A DNA stretch of 64,000 bases. It comes from Colocasia esculenta. Taxonomy: Eukaryota; Streptophyta; Magnoliopsida; Alismatales; Araceae. Position 1 is the first letter of the stretch. Each line of letters opens with the position of its first letter. This document shows, piece after piece, positions 33,501 through 45,126 of this stretch. Position numbers and translations under genes: made by a program. Under the pieces are notes generated by a model. It ran no database searches and was not told the origin of the DNA. It saw nothing but the letters and a program-made list of their open reading frames with translations. Location: contig CM024755.1 in the NCBI GenBank assembly GCA_014218235.1, positions 163,053,941 through 163,117,940 on the forward strand. The letters run 5' to 3'.

Positions 33501-34440
33501 CTACCAAGCTGTCTGGAAGTCTCCAAGAGAATGGGCTTATGATCAGAGATAGACCTCGCTAGCCTCAACACTTGGGCATGGGGGAAGTGATCCTCCCAAT
33601 AAATAAAGACCAGAAACCTATCCAACCTAGAGCAAGAAACATCAGATTTCATATTGGAGCAGGTGAAGGAACCCTACACCATGCCTAAGTCCACCAAAGC
33701 AGCCTCCTATATGAAGTAAGTGAAATCTTCCATCTCTTCTTCCGGTGAAGAATCACCAAACCTCTCCCAAGTTTCTGCAACAGCATTGAAGTCCTCTCCA
33801 ACACATTACGGTCGGCCCGAAGATAGGTGGAAGTGGATTAAATTCTCCCAAAACTGACGCTTCTCCTACCTAGGCTATGAACTATAGACCCAAGTGAAGT
33901 CCTAGAGGAAGCCATCCCAAACACTCCTGAAGTGTAATGATACTGCCCATCTGCCAATGACCCTCTCCTGAGACACCTCCTCCACTTCAAAGGGATTCCA
34001 CAAAACCATGATACCCCTTGGACCTACCCATAGTCGAGGAGGCCACCCCTTGGGACAACTGGGCTGCACCAACCTCCCTAAGAAGGCCACTCACATCCCA
34101 TTCACACTTCATTTCCTACAGACACAAAATATCAATTTTGCATCTCCTAATCAACTCCCTCACAGCCCTTATCAGCCTCTCCCAACCCTCTCACATTCCA
34201 AGAGACAATCCTAATTGATGAACGGATATCAGACCCTCCTCCCTTCCCTCTCCCTCATCACTGCTCCTACCCACTCTCGAGTGGGACTGGGCCCCTCCCC
34301 TAATACTCACACACCAATGCTTGTTGATCTTGGAGCACACTCCCCTCAAGTCCTCCTCAGACGCCTTGAAGGAAATTCCAACCTGGTTTGCCACTTTCAC
34401 CTACTCCATCACAATAACCTCCACTTCATTGAGTAGCTCC
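30530..34440 (-). mobile_element. L1-type LINE inside the PIG-X-like intron, sense orientation
   Basis: Broken minus-strand frames give, in order, an endonuclease start (IVSWNVRGLG near 34200), GGIxVLWNPFEVEE (34030-33960), and the endonuclease end (SRLDRFLVFIYW and SDHKPILLETSR, 33640-33520). The RT core follows (ILILKQSGAHHFHDIRPTSL near 32710, LKLDFEKAYDKVSW near 32480, YVDD at 32151-32162), then LNVALLCKWLWRLRSGEEG near 31660 and a zinc-finger tail (CCLCGAEEEALDHLFVSC, 30980-30920). A T run at 30536-30543 is its poly(A) end. Stops and frameshifts make it inactive. It would copy its RNA at nicked target DNA. The left 5' end is not sharply defined. Confidence 0.85.
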
Positions 34441-35269
34441 CTGACTTCCTCAACCCCTAGTCTGCTCAGGAGAAGGTCCTATCTACTACAGCCATCACAC
34501 CATTTTGCCAGGAACACCTCTAATCACAGACCTTTCTAGATGGAATGCAACCACAACTACTTTCTAATAATTTAACATTAAAGGCACTTAGAACCTTTCT
34601 TTTTGGAAGGCAATGAAACCCTTATTTCCAGTGCTCTCTTTTTGCCACATATGACACTTCACTGTTTAACCATACTCAGAAACTAGGATGTGTTTTTCTG
34701 TTTGCATCACACAAAGTTCCTCCTAAGTCAGTTGACCTTTTCAGTATTTTATCTTGCATATTGTGGAGAGCATATAAATAGTTAGGCCATAAAGAACAAA
34801 ATTCAGTAAGGTTATGAGATGGCTAGACAGGTTATAGGCAACTTTTCAACTTTGATAAGGAAATACCTAGCCCACGCATTGATTATGCTTATAGTACTTG
34901 TGAGATGTGTAACTAAATTCAATTGATGAATCATATTTCAACTAGTAAATGTTCTTCGTTGGGTTTTATTTGGAAGTTGAATAGGGATTAAATTCTTGGT
35001 CTAATGAGCTAAGATGACAGTTTTGCTCATGAATAAATTCATTGGTTAGAGAACATGAGCTTGTTTGAAGGAGATAATCTAGATAGATAGGGAATTCAAT
35101 TCTTAACCCCGAAGGTGTGAATTGAATCTTTAACATGACTTTTAGTAGGAAAAGTATTTCCTCAGGAAATAAAATTCTTAACTGAACATATATGTTTCAG
35201 TAACCGGGAATTTATTTCTTATATACATACATGCTCCATCTCACCTAACTCCCTTGACAGCCATACTCA
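34441..35269. other. Intron sequence without recognised features
   Basis: AT-rich, no coding family or terminal repeats recognised. It may include the 5' untranslated part of the LINE. Confidence 0.4.
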
Positions 35270-35440
35270 CCAAATTGTCCTGATCAATATTGATGCCAAC
35301 CAAAGAGGATCAGTTGAAATTTATCCTCAACCCAGAATGCATTATAAAGCCCCCATAATTCTAAGGATGACCTCTCTATTTGTTCTTCCTCCGCTAAATA
35401 AAAGGAAGGGCATCACTAACATATAGTAATGTAAAATGAA
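35270..35440 (-). pseudogene. Second LINE RT fragment in the intron
   Basis: On the minus strand one frame reads SGLRINFN then SSLVGINIDQDNLVSMA near 35340-35265, and an adjacent frame contains LLYVSDALPFY near 35430, a decayed form of the RT YADD region. Short, frameshifted, no termini. Confidence 0.55.
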
Positions 35441-35565
35441 TGGTAGAAGCACAAAGGCAAATGCATTAAACCTTTTGTTAATCAGGATTTCATTCTTCAT
35501 TAGACATTGTTTGAAAAACAAATTATATCACCTTTTTTATGGTAAGAACTGACTTCCCTACTCAC

Positions 35566-35732
35566 CGGATATCTAGCATGCAGTGGCAATTCACTTGTAA
35601 TTTTAAGTCCTTCCTGGAGCTCTAGCAAGCTATCAGGCCCAATATCCAAATGAAGCATCAGTATGGATTGATTGGATAGTGCAGAAGGCAACTCCAGATT
35701 TTTGTCCCCAAACATGATAGAATGACGGAGCA
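35566..35732 (-). CDS. PIGX: PIG-X-like protein, middle exon
   Basis: The acceptor GCCACAG ends at 35733 and the donor GTGAGT starts at 35565. The exon is 167 nt, two bases completing a codon from the previous exon plus 55 codons, with no stops. It encodes SIMFGDKNLELPSALSNQSI, HLDIGPDSLLELQEGL and ELPLHARYP. The FGDxNLExPSxxSN and PLHARYPxP patterns are those I associate with plant PIG-X (the ER-luminal beta-rich domain). Intact coding sequence with correct splice phases on both sides suggests purifying selection until recently. Confidence 0.78.
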
Positions 35733-35827
35733 CTGTGGCAAAGAACAATAAAATATTGATTCCAGAAAAAGAAAGGAAATAAAAAAGGATCAGTGACCAC
35801 TACATAAGGAGAGAAGATTCCATTTAC

Positions 35828-36233
35828 CACCACGATGGACAAGATGTTGTAGCTCAAATGAGTCTGCAAAGACTCCTGTAGGAAGGATTTCCATAAGAAC
35901 TGCTTCACAAAAGTAAGCATCCAGCAAAGACAAGCCATCTGAGCGAATGTCAAATCTCAGGGAGGAAACTAGAGAACGATGAGAACCTTCACCAATGAGA
36001 TGTCGTTTTAAGATGGAAACTGAAAATGCAGTACTTGCATTGGCCAGCAGGTTGCCACAAGAATTATGTTTACTGAATTCTTGTGCTAATAAATATTGGA
36101 AATCTGAATTGTGATGGCTCGCATGGTTTTCTAAGAGGGAGTTTAGTAGAGACATCTGAGAACATGGAAGACAACCAAAAATAGGGGAAATGTTGACATC
36201 ACCCGTATCAAGATGTGGGTTGCAACTAGCCAC
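35828..36233 (-). CDS. PIGX: PIG-X-like protein, upstream exon
   Basis: The acceptor TATCTCAG ends at 36234; the donor GTAAATGG begins at 35827. The exon is 406 nt, 135 codons plus one base, open throughout. It encodes VASCNPHLDTGDVNISPIFG, then SILKRHLIGEGSHRSLVSSL, and ends VLMEILPTGVFADSFELQHL. The GEGSHR and LPxGVFxDxFELQHLxxRG motifs are diagnostic in my recollection of the family. The first exon, which should encode a signal peptide, was not identified. The protein would act in the ER lumen in GPI anchor mannosylation with PIG-M. Confidence 0.8.
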
Positions 36234-38217
36234 CTGAGATATAGAATGATGAAAGTTGTGAAAGAAATCAAAGATTTCAAGAGGCCCAAATAATATTTAA
36301 ATGAGGGCATTCCTAGAACAAATAATTAGGTAATCATAAACATGCATATCAGTTTTACATAACATTATCATTTGGTCTAATATCCAAAAAATATATTTTT
36401 TTTCATTTCTCCCATTTCCCTTATAAGGATTAAGGTGGGGGATTGGAATATGCCACCGCCAAACAAGGAATGCAACCACATCAAGGAGGTTCTTTGTAAA
36501 TCACATAGAAAACTGAAGAAATAAAATGATTTTGTGTAAAGGTTGTTAATTTTTTTTGCAATTGGTTGCAGGAAAGAAAATCTCTTCAATAAATAGCCTG
36601 CTCAAAAGCAACATGTTGAAGGATTTCATTAACGAGAACATCCACTGCTGGGAGTGTCATTGTCTTTAGAAAGTGTATGAAAACTAAATGAACAAGTACT
36701 TGTTTTTACCTTAAAAGTGTATGCGGAGCACTCTCCAATTGCATCAGTATATGCTATCAAACAAAACTTGAGTTTTGACCATAAAATAATTTAAGCAAGA
36801 TAAAAGATACAAATTTATAACATCCACATGCATTAACATTTTGTTATCCTCGACACTTAAAAAAGAGGGTTCTGCCAAATATATTAGGACTGATGGCAGA
36901 ATGCATAAAAATTGATCATATAATAGTATCTCACGGGCAAATTAACCACAGTGTTGAGACTTGTGAAACCGTGAAATATATGGCCATCAACAAGATGATC
37001 AATCAAAAATGTGATTAAAAGAGCTTTGCTACTTGATACAGAAGTTGATTTCTAACACCAGAGAAATCAGTCCCCCTTTTGAATGCAAGTTGCTCATAAG
37101 AATTTGTGTAAAAGCATTCAATATTCCATGTAAAATAGGTTTTTGTAGAAGCTTGCACAAGTATAATCAGGTGGATTTTATTTTCTTATTTCATATAGAT
37201 TATCATATTCACAACTGTAAGATGCACAGCAAGCATGTATAATACACAGGAGAAGCTAACAATATCAAACAGAGTGAATAAGTTCATGTTCATCATGCAA
37301 GTAAATAGAAAGATGAACAACGAGACTAAAAATCCTTAAGCAAAAGAATAACCTTCCTTGCCCACAATCAATATACTGACCTCATCATGGGCTGATGTCA
37401 AAGGAAAACAAATACAGGCTTTGGCTGCAATCCCAATGACGTAAATCCAAAGCATCAGCCAAACTTGAATACAATATTGGATGTCCATAGATACTAGATC
37501 GAAACAATTCCAGTGTGATCTCGGGAAACAACTTGATAAACAATTTGGAAAACGACAAGAACAGTTGATTTAAAATTCTGAAACGTAAGTAAATTGATCC
37601 AAATCTGCAGGTGAAACAACAATAACATTAGCAACACTCAAGTTACGGCAATTTCTGAGAAAAATCAAAAAGAAAATAGACAAAAAGAAACATCTATGTA
37701 AATTTCCGACCAAACTAAATTAGGGAATGGGAATTAGTAACAAGTAATCTGTCCGCAACTAGGTGATAAAACAAGAACCATCAAGTACATTGAGTAGTTG
37801 GCAGTTGCGCTGATCAACAAGAAAAAATTACAAGAAAAGCATGAGGAGCATGGGCTATACAAAGGGATCCTACAAAATTGTGTGGGAAGGATCGCTGGGA
37901 AAGCAAAAAACTCCAAAACCCCATAAGGCCATGACTTGGGTCATTGTAAACACACATCTCCACCAAATACCTACGCTTGCCACTACATGCACAATCTACG
38001 AATGCTTTTAAAATTGGAGAAAATTTTTCAATCTTTGTTCTACTCAAATGCTTCACTAAAGTTTTACAAATTAATCCTTTACTTAGTTAAATTCGAAATA
38101 ATCCCTGTAATCTTAATAGCCTCAAAAAATTCTAACATCAACTACGTTAAAGAAGTTTTAAAAAAATGCAACTATTAAAGAGTATTCCTTTTTTAAGAAT
38201 CAAAGAGACCCAAGTAC
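36234..38217 (-). other. Upstream part of the PIG-X-like gene, probable intron sequence
   Basis: AT-rich sequence with no clear exon. A short hydrophobic frame near 37916-37800 (minus) could contain a signal peptide, but neither its splice sites nor its frame could be tied to the exon at 36233. Confidence 0.4.
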
Positions 38218-38433
38218 CTTCGATTTTTTAGAAAATTTCCTTCTCTGCTCCGTCTTTAGTGAGCCCGATCGGGGCATTTCACCCAGGGCGCTGCGGTTCT
38301 GCCACTTGTAATCATTTCCAAAGGAGATAGCCTCCTCAACGATAGTGAGGGTGGAGACCTTCACCTCCTTCATCCAAATTACCATACTCTTCTCTCGTGC
38401 TTGAAAGGCCCAGTGGTCGGGGCAAAGAGACAA
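38218..38433 (-). other. Possible first exon or leader of the PIG-X-like transcript
   Basis: A minus-strand frame from ATG 38433 is open for 72 codons and then meets a good donor, AAG then GTACTTGG, at 38218/38217. The predicted peptide is charged and not signal-like (KEVKVSTLTIVEEAISFGND). GC content rises sharply upstream (38440-38700). It may be a transcribed leader of the host gene or part of an unrelated gene; I do not recognise it. Confidence 0.3.
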
Positions 38434-38800
38434 CCACGGTCGCCCGCGGCGTGGTTGGGGGACGGAGCATAGGAGATCGCATTGTTGTGGGGGTCAGGGG
38501 TTACTGGCGGCGGTAGGGATGTAGGGTGAGGCACGCGGCTGCTGGGGAGTGGGGAGAAACAGGAGCATATCTACCGGCGAGGACGCCTCTCCCTCTACAG
38601 AATGTGGTGATCGAGGGTCTGGCGCTGGTGATGATCCATCCGGCGAGGACGCCTCTCCCTTTCCAGGCTGCGCTGCTCTCGAGATCTCTACTCGAAGGGT
38701 AGAAGCAGAAGAATAGTTTATATGCGGTTTCTTTAACCATAGTTAAAGAAATAGGCATCATTCCTCAACAGGGATTTATGATGGAGATTAAAAAATTAAG
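38434..38800. other. GC-rich putative promoter region with a 22-bp duplication
   Basis: CCGGCGAGGACGCCTCTCCC occurs near 38574 and again near 38639. The region is distinctly GC-rich compared with both sides, as expected of a plant promoter or first exon. It could serve the PIG-X-like gene on the minus strand. Confidence 0.35.
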
Positions 38801-38859
38801 AATGTTTTAAAAATATGATAATAAACAGGGATGGAGCATTCAAAATTACAAAGTTGTTG

Positions 38860-38950
38860 CATGAGCAGGGCGGCGCGTCCTACCTGCTGCTCCTGCCGGT
38901 GCCGCTGCTGCGGTACAGCGTGAACGCCCGAGAGGAGCAGGCCAGGGTAT
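38860..38950 (+). other. GC-rich orphan open frame segment
   Basis: A 30-codon stretch with G or C at most third positions encodes EQGGASYLLLLPVPLLRYSV within an otherwise AT-rich area. It looks like an exon fragment from a GC-rich gene, but I do not recognise it and see no splice signals that I trust. Confidence 0.25.
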
Positions 38951-39379
38951 TTGGGTCGATCCACATAACATTCCGAATTTGGGCTGGACCTAGTCGGCCC
39001 AAGCTCTCCCCAGTACCCACCATTAGATGATGATTTTTATTTGGATGTTATTTGTTATTCGGTTATCAGATAATTTTAATATTCGATTTGAGAAACAATT
39101 ATGAGGGGTTAGCATCATCATGACGTCTACAGATTCCTTATGATATATATTTTATGTGAAATTTGGCGGTGTTGATCCTTGATTCGACATTCTAAAACGA
39201 ACAAAACAAGAAGAATATCATATGATTCTTAATAGGGCTAGAATATTGGAAATGATCGGCTCGTTAACTAGCGATTCATGATCTTTATTCTTTTGCGGTT
39301 CTAAACCATCTAATCAAAGTTCATGGATGAGTAATTCGAAATGTATTTAATTTAATTTAATTTTTAAATAGTGTGTTAA

Positions 39380-39935
39380 TTTGTCATGGTCGTTGGTGCC
39401 TCCGTCAATTGTCAAGCGTCGGTCGCCACCAACCACCAACGTAGTTGCCAATCGCAGGTTGTTGGTGCTAATGTTGTGCTTCGGGCATCAGCCTCTGGTG
39501 GCCGATCGTCCGTTGTCAGAATTTGGGCGCCAGCCGCCGAGTTGCGACCATTAGCGACTGGTCGTTGGACATTAGGTATTGGGCACCAAGAGTTGGTCAT
39601 CGAGTTCCGAGCATCGACTGCCGAGCACCTACCATCAGCAATTGGTCGTTGGGCATCGTCGAACCCCATCACCCCCACCATCCACTACCAACCAATTGTT
39701 GTAGGCCGTTAGTCACTATTGATCACCGCTTGTCGAGGGGGGTTGTCGTTGGCCGTTGTCGCCATCGCCCGCCAGGTCAGTTGCTGTCAATCGCAGGGCT
39801 CTAGGCATCGATTGGCTGGGCACCAAGTGCCAACTACCGGCCGTCAGGTGCCGACTGTCGAAGGTCAACCGTCGGCTAGCAAGCACCCAGGCATCAGACG
39901 CCAACCGTTGGGCTCCGAGCATCATGCACTAGGAA
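39380..39935. repeat. Low-complexity GC-rich degenerate repeat
   Basis: Many variants of GTTGGGCATC, GCCGAGCA and CAACCGTTGG occur in irregular tandem order on both strands. This explains open frames in several phases here. No coding family is visible. Confidence 0.5.
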
Positions 39936-40479
39936 TGAGAGCAGAGATTATAATCTCGCTCATGAAAATTTTACATGAAAGAGAAATTGAGAAAAATGAC
40001 TTATGATGACTTATCAAGGATGTCAAAATTCATAAATTTTAAGTAAAAAATTTTCATAGATTAACTTTTCACATGTACCAAATAGATCATTGTATGTCCT
40101 GTCATTATTTTCTTACAATTTTAAGCTGAACCAAACGAACCTAAGTCTAAGTTGGTTATTTTTCCATGCTTTTTTTAAATTATGCAAGCTTCTTGTTGAT
40201 TGTTAATATTCAAAATATATACATATCATGTCTAAGGACGCACCATAAAAATAATCTGATTAAACTAAAAAGACTGATTTAAAAGACATGCCTCTACCTC
40301 CAATGGTACAATATTGTTGTCATATGCTTAATATGAGCTTTTCTAGCGAATGAGGAACAAAAATTTGGTTTACTAGATATGAACTATTTCAAAAGTCACC
40401 ATTTAACAATGATATTGCTGGAAAAAAAAATCCACTATCAAACATTTAACTAATGCGAGTCCTAGACCTTCAAATCAAA

Positions 40480-42050
40480 CTTATCAATATCAATAAATGG
40501 CAGTAGAAACTAAAAGTATCAAACATTAGAAAGGTCAATATCATCATCAATTTTTTAATCCTCAATGGTTGCCTCATCATAATCAATTGCATTGTCTTCA
40601 TCAGCATCTCCATCCTAAGCATCATGCTCTGGGTATGTTCCATTTGAATATTCTTCCTCTTCATCAAGTATTGGAGTGGGAGCTTTCTTTCTTTGTGTGT
40701 GAACAATTTCGCATCTTCTAATATATGTTCTTCTAAGTCTTAAATCTTGAATTGTATAACTAGCGTAGCTTCATCCACACTATCCCATGTAAGATCTTCA
40801 CCTTCAAATATACAGTTATTCTTGGTCCAAATCGAAGATGATGAATTAACCACTCACTTATGAGGTCAAATAGATCTATATCTCTTACATTTTCGTTCAT
40901 CATGCAAAATCTCTCTTCAATCTCTGATTGTACCAGACATACACAAGGTTATTCAACCTTTTTGGCTCCAAGTAATTTCTTTTCATTCTATGAATCTATA
41001 TTACAATGTGTAAACAAATTAGCAAGAGTTTGAAGTCTATTTACCCAATAAAAGTTATATAATAATATTTCAAACTATAACTTACATGCTCAAAATTACT
41101 CTAAATAAGTTCACATTTAAAAGAAGGATAATAAAAATCTAAGAATGCACATTGCAACTTGTGGAAGATTCGGAGCATCATTGCCCGATGACTCTCACCA
41201 TTCAACTAAGGCAAGGAATGAACATACATATGTATTAAAAAGGTTTCAGAGAAAAAGTTAATTTAACTAAGGTAAGGAGTTTATATGTATGTGGACATTG
41301 TGTTTTTCATTGATAAATTGTTCATGGTTTTTCAAGAGACTACAAAGTTCTAGTGTACAATTTTAGTTGATCATTAATTCTATTTTGAACATCTTGATCT
41401 TGAACCATCTTCTCCAAGCCGTACTCAATGAATCCTATTTTATATTTCAACATGTTCACTTCATTATTTTCCTTTTCATTATAGGAGACACTTTGTTTCA
41501 AAGAAAGTAACTAGCAATGTGCAAGGGATGGATCATATGATCTTTCCATCTATTATTAACAATTGTAAGAATTGACCCATAATTCCTCATATTGTTCTTG
41601 AAACTTTTATCTTCTCATGTGCTCGATCATTTTATGACACATGTAACACATGGGCCCCTTATCTTCTCTTTCACTCTCCTTAGCACACTTACAATTGTGT
41701 TGAGATGGTAAGATAGACTTTGCAACCATTTTCAAAAGACACTAGAGGACATAATATTCCAGTCCTCTTACCTTCCACCTTCTTTGCCCATGAATTGTTC
41801 TTCCAATCAGATGAGAGAAACAATTGTCTTGAAACATCTCTATGTTTACATAGACTTTATAAAGTCAAAAATGATGTTGCAAATCTTGTGACGCTTGCTC
41901 TCATCAAATCCTTATTTCTAGTGTACTTCTTCTTCATATGGAGTAACATGTTATACTTGTACATGAGATTACTAATTGATCGCACCTTAATTACTATGTA
42001 TTTGATAAATTCTAGCTCTACAATGTACTCCAACATGAGATCTTAGCAAT
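40480..42050 (-). pseudogene. hAT-family transposase pseudogene
   Basis: Broken minus-strand frames encode, from high to low coordinates: RNKDLMRASVTRFATSFLTL (near 41920-41860) and SSDWKNNSWAKKVEGK (near 41820-41775). Then come VNNRWKDHMIHPLHIASYFL (near 41560-41500), NDAPNLPQVAMCILRFLLSF (near 41180-41120) and IHRMKRNYLEPKRLNNLVYV (near 40990-40940), followed by an acidic tail near 40620-40540. This is the order of the core and dimerisation regions of plant hAT transposases, which cut and paste DNA transposons. Stops and frameshifts throughout. The N-terminal zinc finger and the terminal inverted repeats were not found. Confidence 0.82.
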
Positions 42051-44809
42051 ATGCAAATAAAGTGTCCAATAAATGTGTAAGTGTTTCTATAGTATAATAT
42101 GTGCGATGATCAACCAAGAGAGAAGGGGTAAATTGGTTATTGCCTAAATACTAATCTTTTTCACAGAATAAATAAAACTCAATTAAGCAAATCTATTAAG
42201 TGAGATGCACAGTGGAAAATAACAATTAAACAGCGATACCAATTATCCTAACATGCATATAATGGAGAAAGGAGAAAAGGATATCAAACCACAGATGCAC
42301 GTAGGATTTAGAGTGGTTCGACAAACACCCCCCCCCCCATGTGTGCCTAAGTCCACTACCCCACACCCCTGTGAGGATTTCACCACTAACTTGTGTGAAC
42401 GTATTTTTGATTCAAAACATCCCACAAAGAATTAATTAAAAAAAAAAGAAAAAGAAGATTTTATAGATGAAATGCGAGGTGACAAGACGAAGAAAAGAAG
42501 AGGAGAGTGTGTGTGTGCACAAAAAGGAAAAAAGTGTGATCGCCAAGTATGCGAGGGTACCGAAGGAAATGGGTATGAGGTGTAGATGAATACTTACCTT
42601 CACCCAAAGATCGCGGGAGCTGAGTTGTGGGTTGACTTCTACTCCTCCAACCGGCCGACCGGTAGAGAAGACTTTAGTTAGCAGTTACCTTGAAAAATAG
42701 AGAAAAACAAACAAACAAGTGATAAAATGATTAGACTATGAGGTGCAGAATCAAAATCAAAAAAAGTGAGATAAAAAGTAGTAGCATGGACTTGAACACA
42801 CCTTATGGGAGTGGTGTTAAACCCCTAAAAATGTAGGTATGGAAGGAAATGAAGTGAGATGTGTGTGAGTATGAAGTGATGTGAAGTGATGAATGAACTA
42901 AAGAAAATTAAAGAACTAAGGGAGAGATGAAAAATTTGATGTGCAGAAGCCTACTGCAGCAAATGGACGAAGTGGACGAAAACTCCTCCTCACTCTAAAG
43001 CAATGAAAAGTGTGAAGGCTCCAAACTCCAATGAATGGGTGCTCGGAGTAGCATGGGATGAAGATCCTTCGTCTTAGCTTTGGAATGTGAGTCTCTAGTG
43101 CGACAGGGCTTCGCCGTAGTGCTTGGGATGTTTGAAACCATAGCCTCGGGGCTAGGGGAAATTTTCATGAATCGTGACGAACACAGTGGATGCGTATTGA
43201 TGTGAATCGCGATTGACCAAAGCACCGTGTTTCTAAACATCGACTTGCTCCGATTGAGCCTTTCCAAACATCGATTATAGCAGGTTTTAGAATTGCGACG
43301 ACATAAATTGACGCATTTCAAACACTTCCAATTCCGATTGATTCTTTCCAAATATTAATCAATTGAAATATTGAATCGCGACGACATAAGTGGTCGCATA
43401 TTTGAATAGAATCAATCTTCGAAAGGGAGTCGATCTTTATATGATGGAAGGTTAGAAACGCGACGGACCATGTGGATGTGATTCTAATTAGCAAGAAAAT
43501 CTTTCCAAAAACAATTTTGGAAATTTCCATAATTCAAAATTGGAAACCCTTAAACGCGACGACTATTATGGACACGATTTAAAACTTGGTAAGCACCAGA
43601 AAAGGAAGTGTGATACGCATCGGTGTGACCCGTCATGAATCAAACATCCTAAACCGTGACCACTGAATTCGTCATGAATCTTTTATGCACAACAGACCCC
43701 TTTAAATCCCTAGAAAATTTCCTAAAAAATCTAAAAAACAATTTAGAAAAATAAGAAAATCCCTCAAGAGGTTAATTAAAGAGAGCCACTTTGAGGCATT
43801 GCGGTATAACATGAAATGTACTCGATACATTGTCAAATGACATGTCTATAGCTACCTCACCTTGGCGTCTGCTTTGCAAGGAAATGGAGCGAAGTGACAT
43901 GAAATGAGAGCAATAGAATGTGGTGAATGTGTGGAAAGAAGTGGAGTGACTAAAAAGTAGACGCCAAGGTGTGATGAGACACGCCTCAACAACATATGAC
44001 TGGAGTTGTTCTTCAATTCAACATAGAGCAGCTTGTAGAAAATCTCAAGAGATAACTCAATGTTTAGACGAAGGGAAAGAATGTGCACGTGGGCACGAAG
44101 GGGAGAAAGATCAACTTCCAGTGTCGAAGAAGTACCTACAGACACAATCCAGCAGGTTTCACCATTGGGGAGCGTTTACCAGCTTGTGGACGTGCTGCAG
44201 CCAAGGTGGATCTATAGGGAAAATAGATGAATTTATATACAAATCCAAATAGGGAATTTCTCCAAAGATAATCTCCAAACATCAACAAGATAAACTGAGT
44301 ACTTGACTTAGAATGAAATATTTCATGTTAATTAGATTTAAGGATAAACGATTCTCTTTAGTTAAGCACGAGAGTAATTTTCCGGAAATATGTTCAAAAT
44401 CCTACATGATGCATGTTGGGCTAAAAGAAAAAGATTAAAATAAAAGAAAATATAAAATAACTAAGGATAATATTGTTACGATGCCGAAGTCAAGATATCA
44501 AATGGAATCCGTCATCCTTCTTGCAAAACATAATAGCCTGTCCTCAAGCCATAAGAATCATATGAAATTATCACTGTTTTTGGCAGTGGAGGGGACCTCA
44601 AATTCCAGATTCATCAAAGCCTCGAGGTCCTTGGTATGGTCTAATAAAGTATAACGTATAGTATAATGCAATAATACAATACCGGATATTGGGGATTCAC
44701 CGAAGATGATCATGAAATGTATGGCAAGAGACGCGTATCCAAAACATGTGCTCAAAGATTGATCAACACTGACAAGCAACAAATAATGAAACACAAATAT
44801 CAAAATGCT
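42051..44809. other. Non-coding repeat-rich stretch upstream of the plant mobile domain genes
   Basis: Contains a C run (42328-42339), an A run (42436-42447) and the class 3 word array at 43165-43690. The phrase AGAGTGGTTCGACAAACACC near 42310 and GAGAGAAGGGGTAAATTGG near 42118 resemble plant LTR sequence, but I could not define an element. Open frames such as 43971-44252 are unrecognised. Confidence 0.4.
43165..43690. promoter_or_regulatory. Class 3 word array (AATCGCGAC inverted half-sites), decayed
   Basis: At least seven units occur, for example AATTGCGACGACATAAATTG near 43293, AATCGCGACGACATAAGTGG near 43376 and AAACGCGACGACTATTATGG near 43552. Each is followed by a mutated inverse half (GACGCATTT, GTCGCATATTT, GACACGATTT). 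The half-sites are less perfect than those at 47.7 kb. Confidence 0.6.
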
Positions 44810-44955
44810 TGAAATCGCGACAAGTTATATGGATGCATTTCACTAACCTGAATCGCGATGACCTATTTAGTCGTGATTTACCCTTACCAATCGCAATGGA
44901 AGTCAGAGTGAGGCTCTTGAATCGCAACGTATGTGTCAGTCGCGATTTCGAACTT
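44810..44955. promoter_or_regulatory. Class 3 word array upstream of the DUF7745-like gene
   Basis: Three units: AAATCGCGAC near 44812, GAATCGCGATGACC followed by GTCGTGATTT near 44851-44880, and GAATCGCAAC followed by GTCGCGATTTC near 44918-44950. A TTTAAAAA box is at 45036-45043, about 85 bp downstream of the last unit, and the ATG is at 45127. Confidence 0.65.
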
Positions 44956-45126
44956 CCACCCGAGGCTTGATTTTCTTGCCTGTTTTGCATTTGTAGTCTT
45001 TTGGGCTTGCCTCCGGGCTTGTGCAGCCATGGGGGTTTAAAAACACCCCCTTGCTCTTCTTCTCTCAACCTCTCCAAAGTTCAGAAATCAAGCAATCAAG
45101 CAAGGAAGAAAAGGAGGAGAGAGGCA

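Larger units (their letters stand above)
29308..35565 (-). other. 6.3-kb intron of the PIG-X-like gene
   Basis: Bounded by GTGAGTAGGG (donor, minus strand, ending at 35565) and CTTCCTTCAG (acceptor, 29308-29317). It contains a nearly full LINE (30530-34440), a second LINE RT fragment (35270-35440) and about 1.2 kb of unrecognised sequence at 29320-30530. Confidence 0.7.

Noticed and set aside
37734..37916. Signal-peptide exon of the PIG-X-like gene
   Set aside because: The frame is hydrophobic, but no splice donor in the right phase to the exon at 36233 was found.
39386..39712. ORF of 108 codons and overlapping frames on both strands
   Set aside because: Low-complexity GC-rich repeat open in several frames, with no family features.
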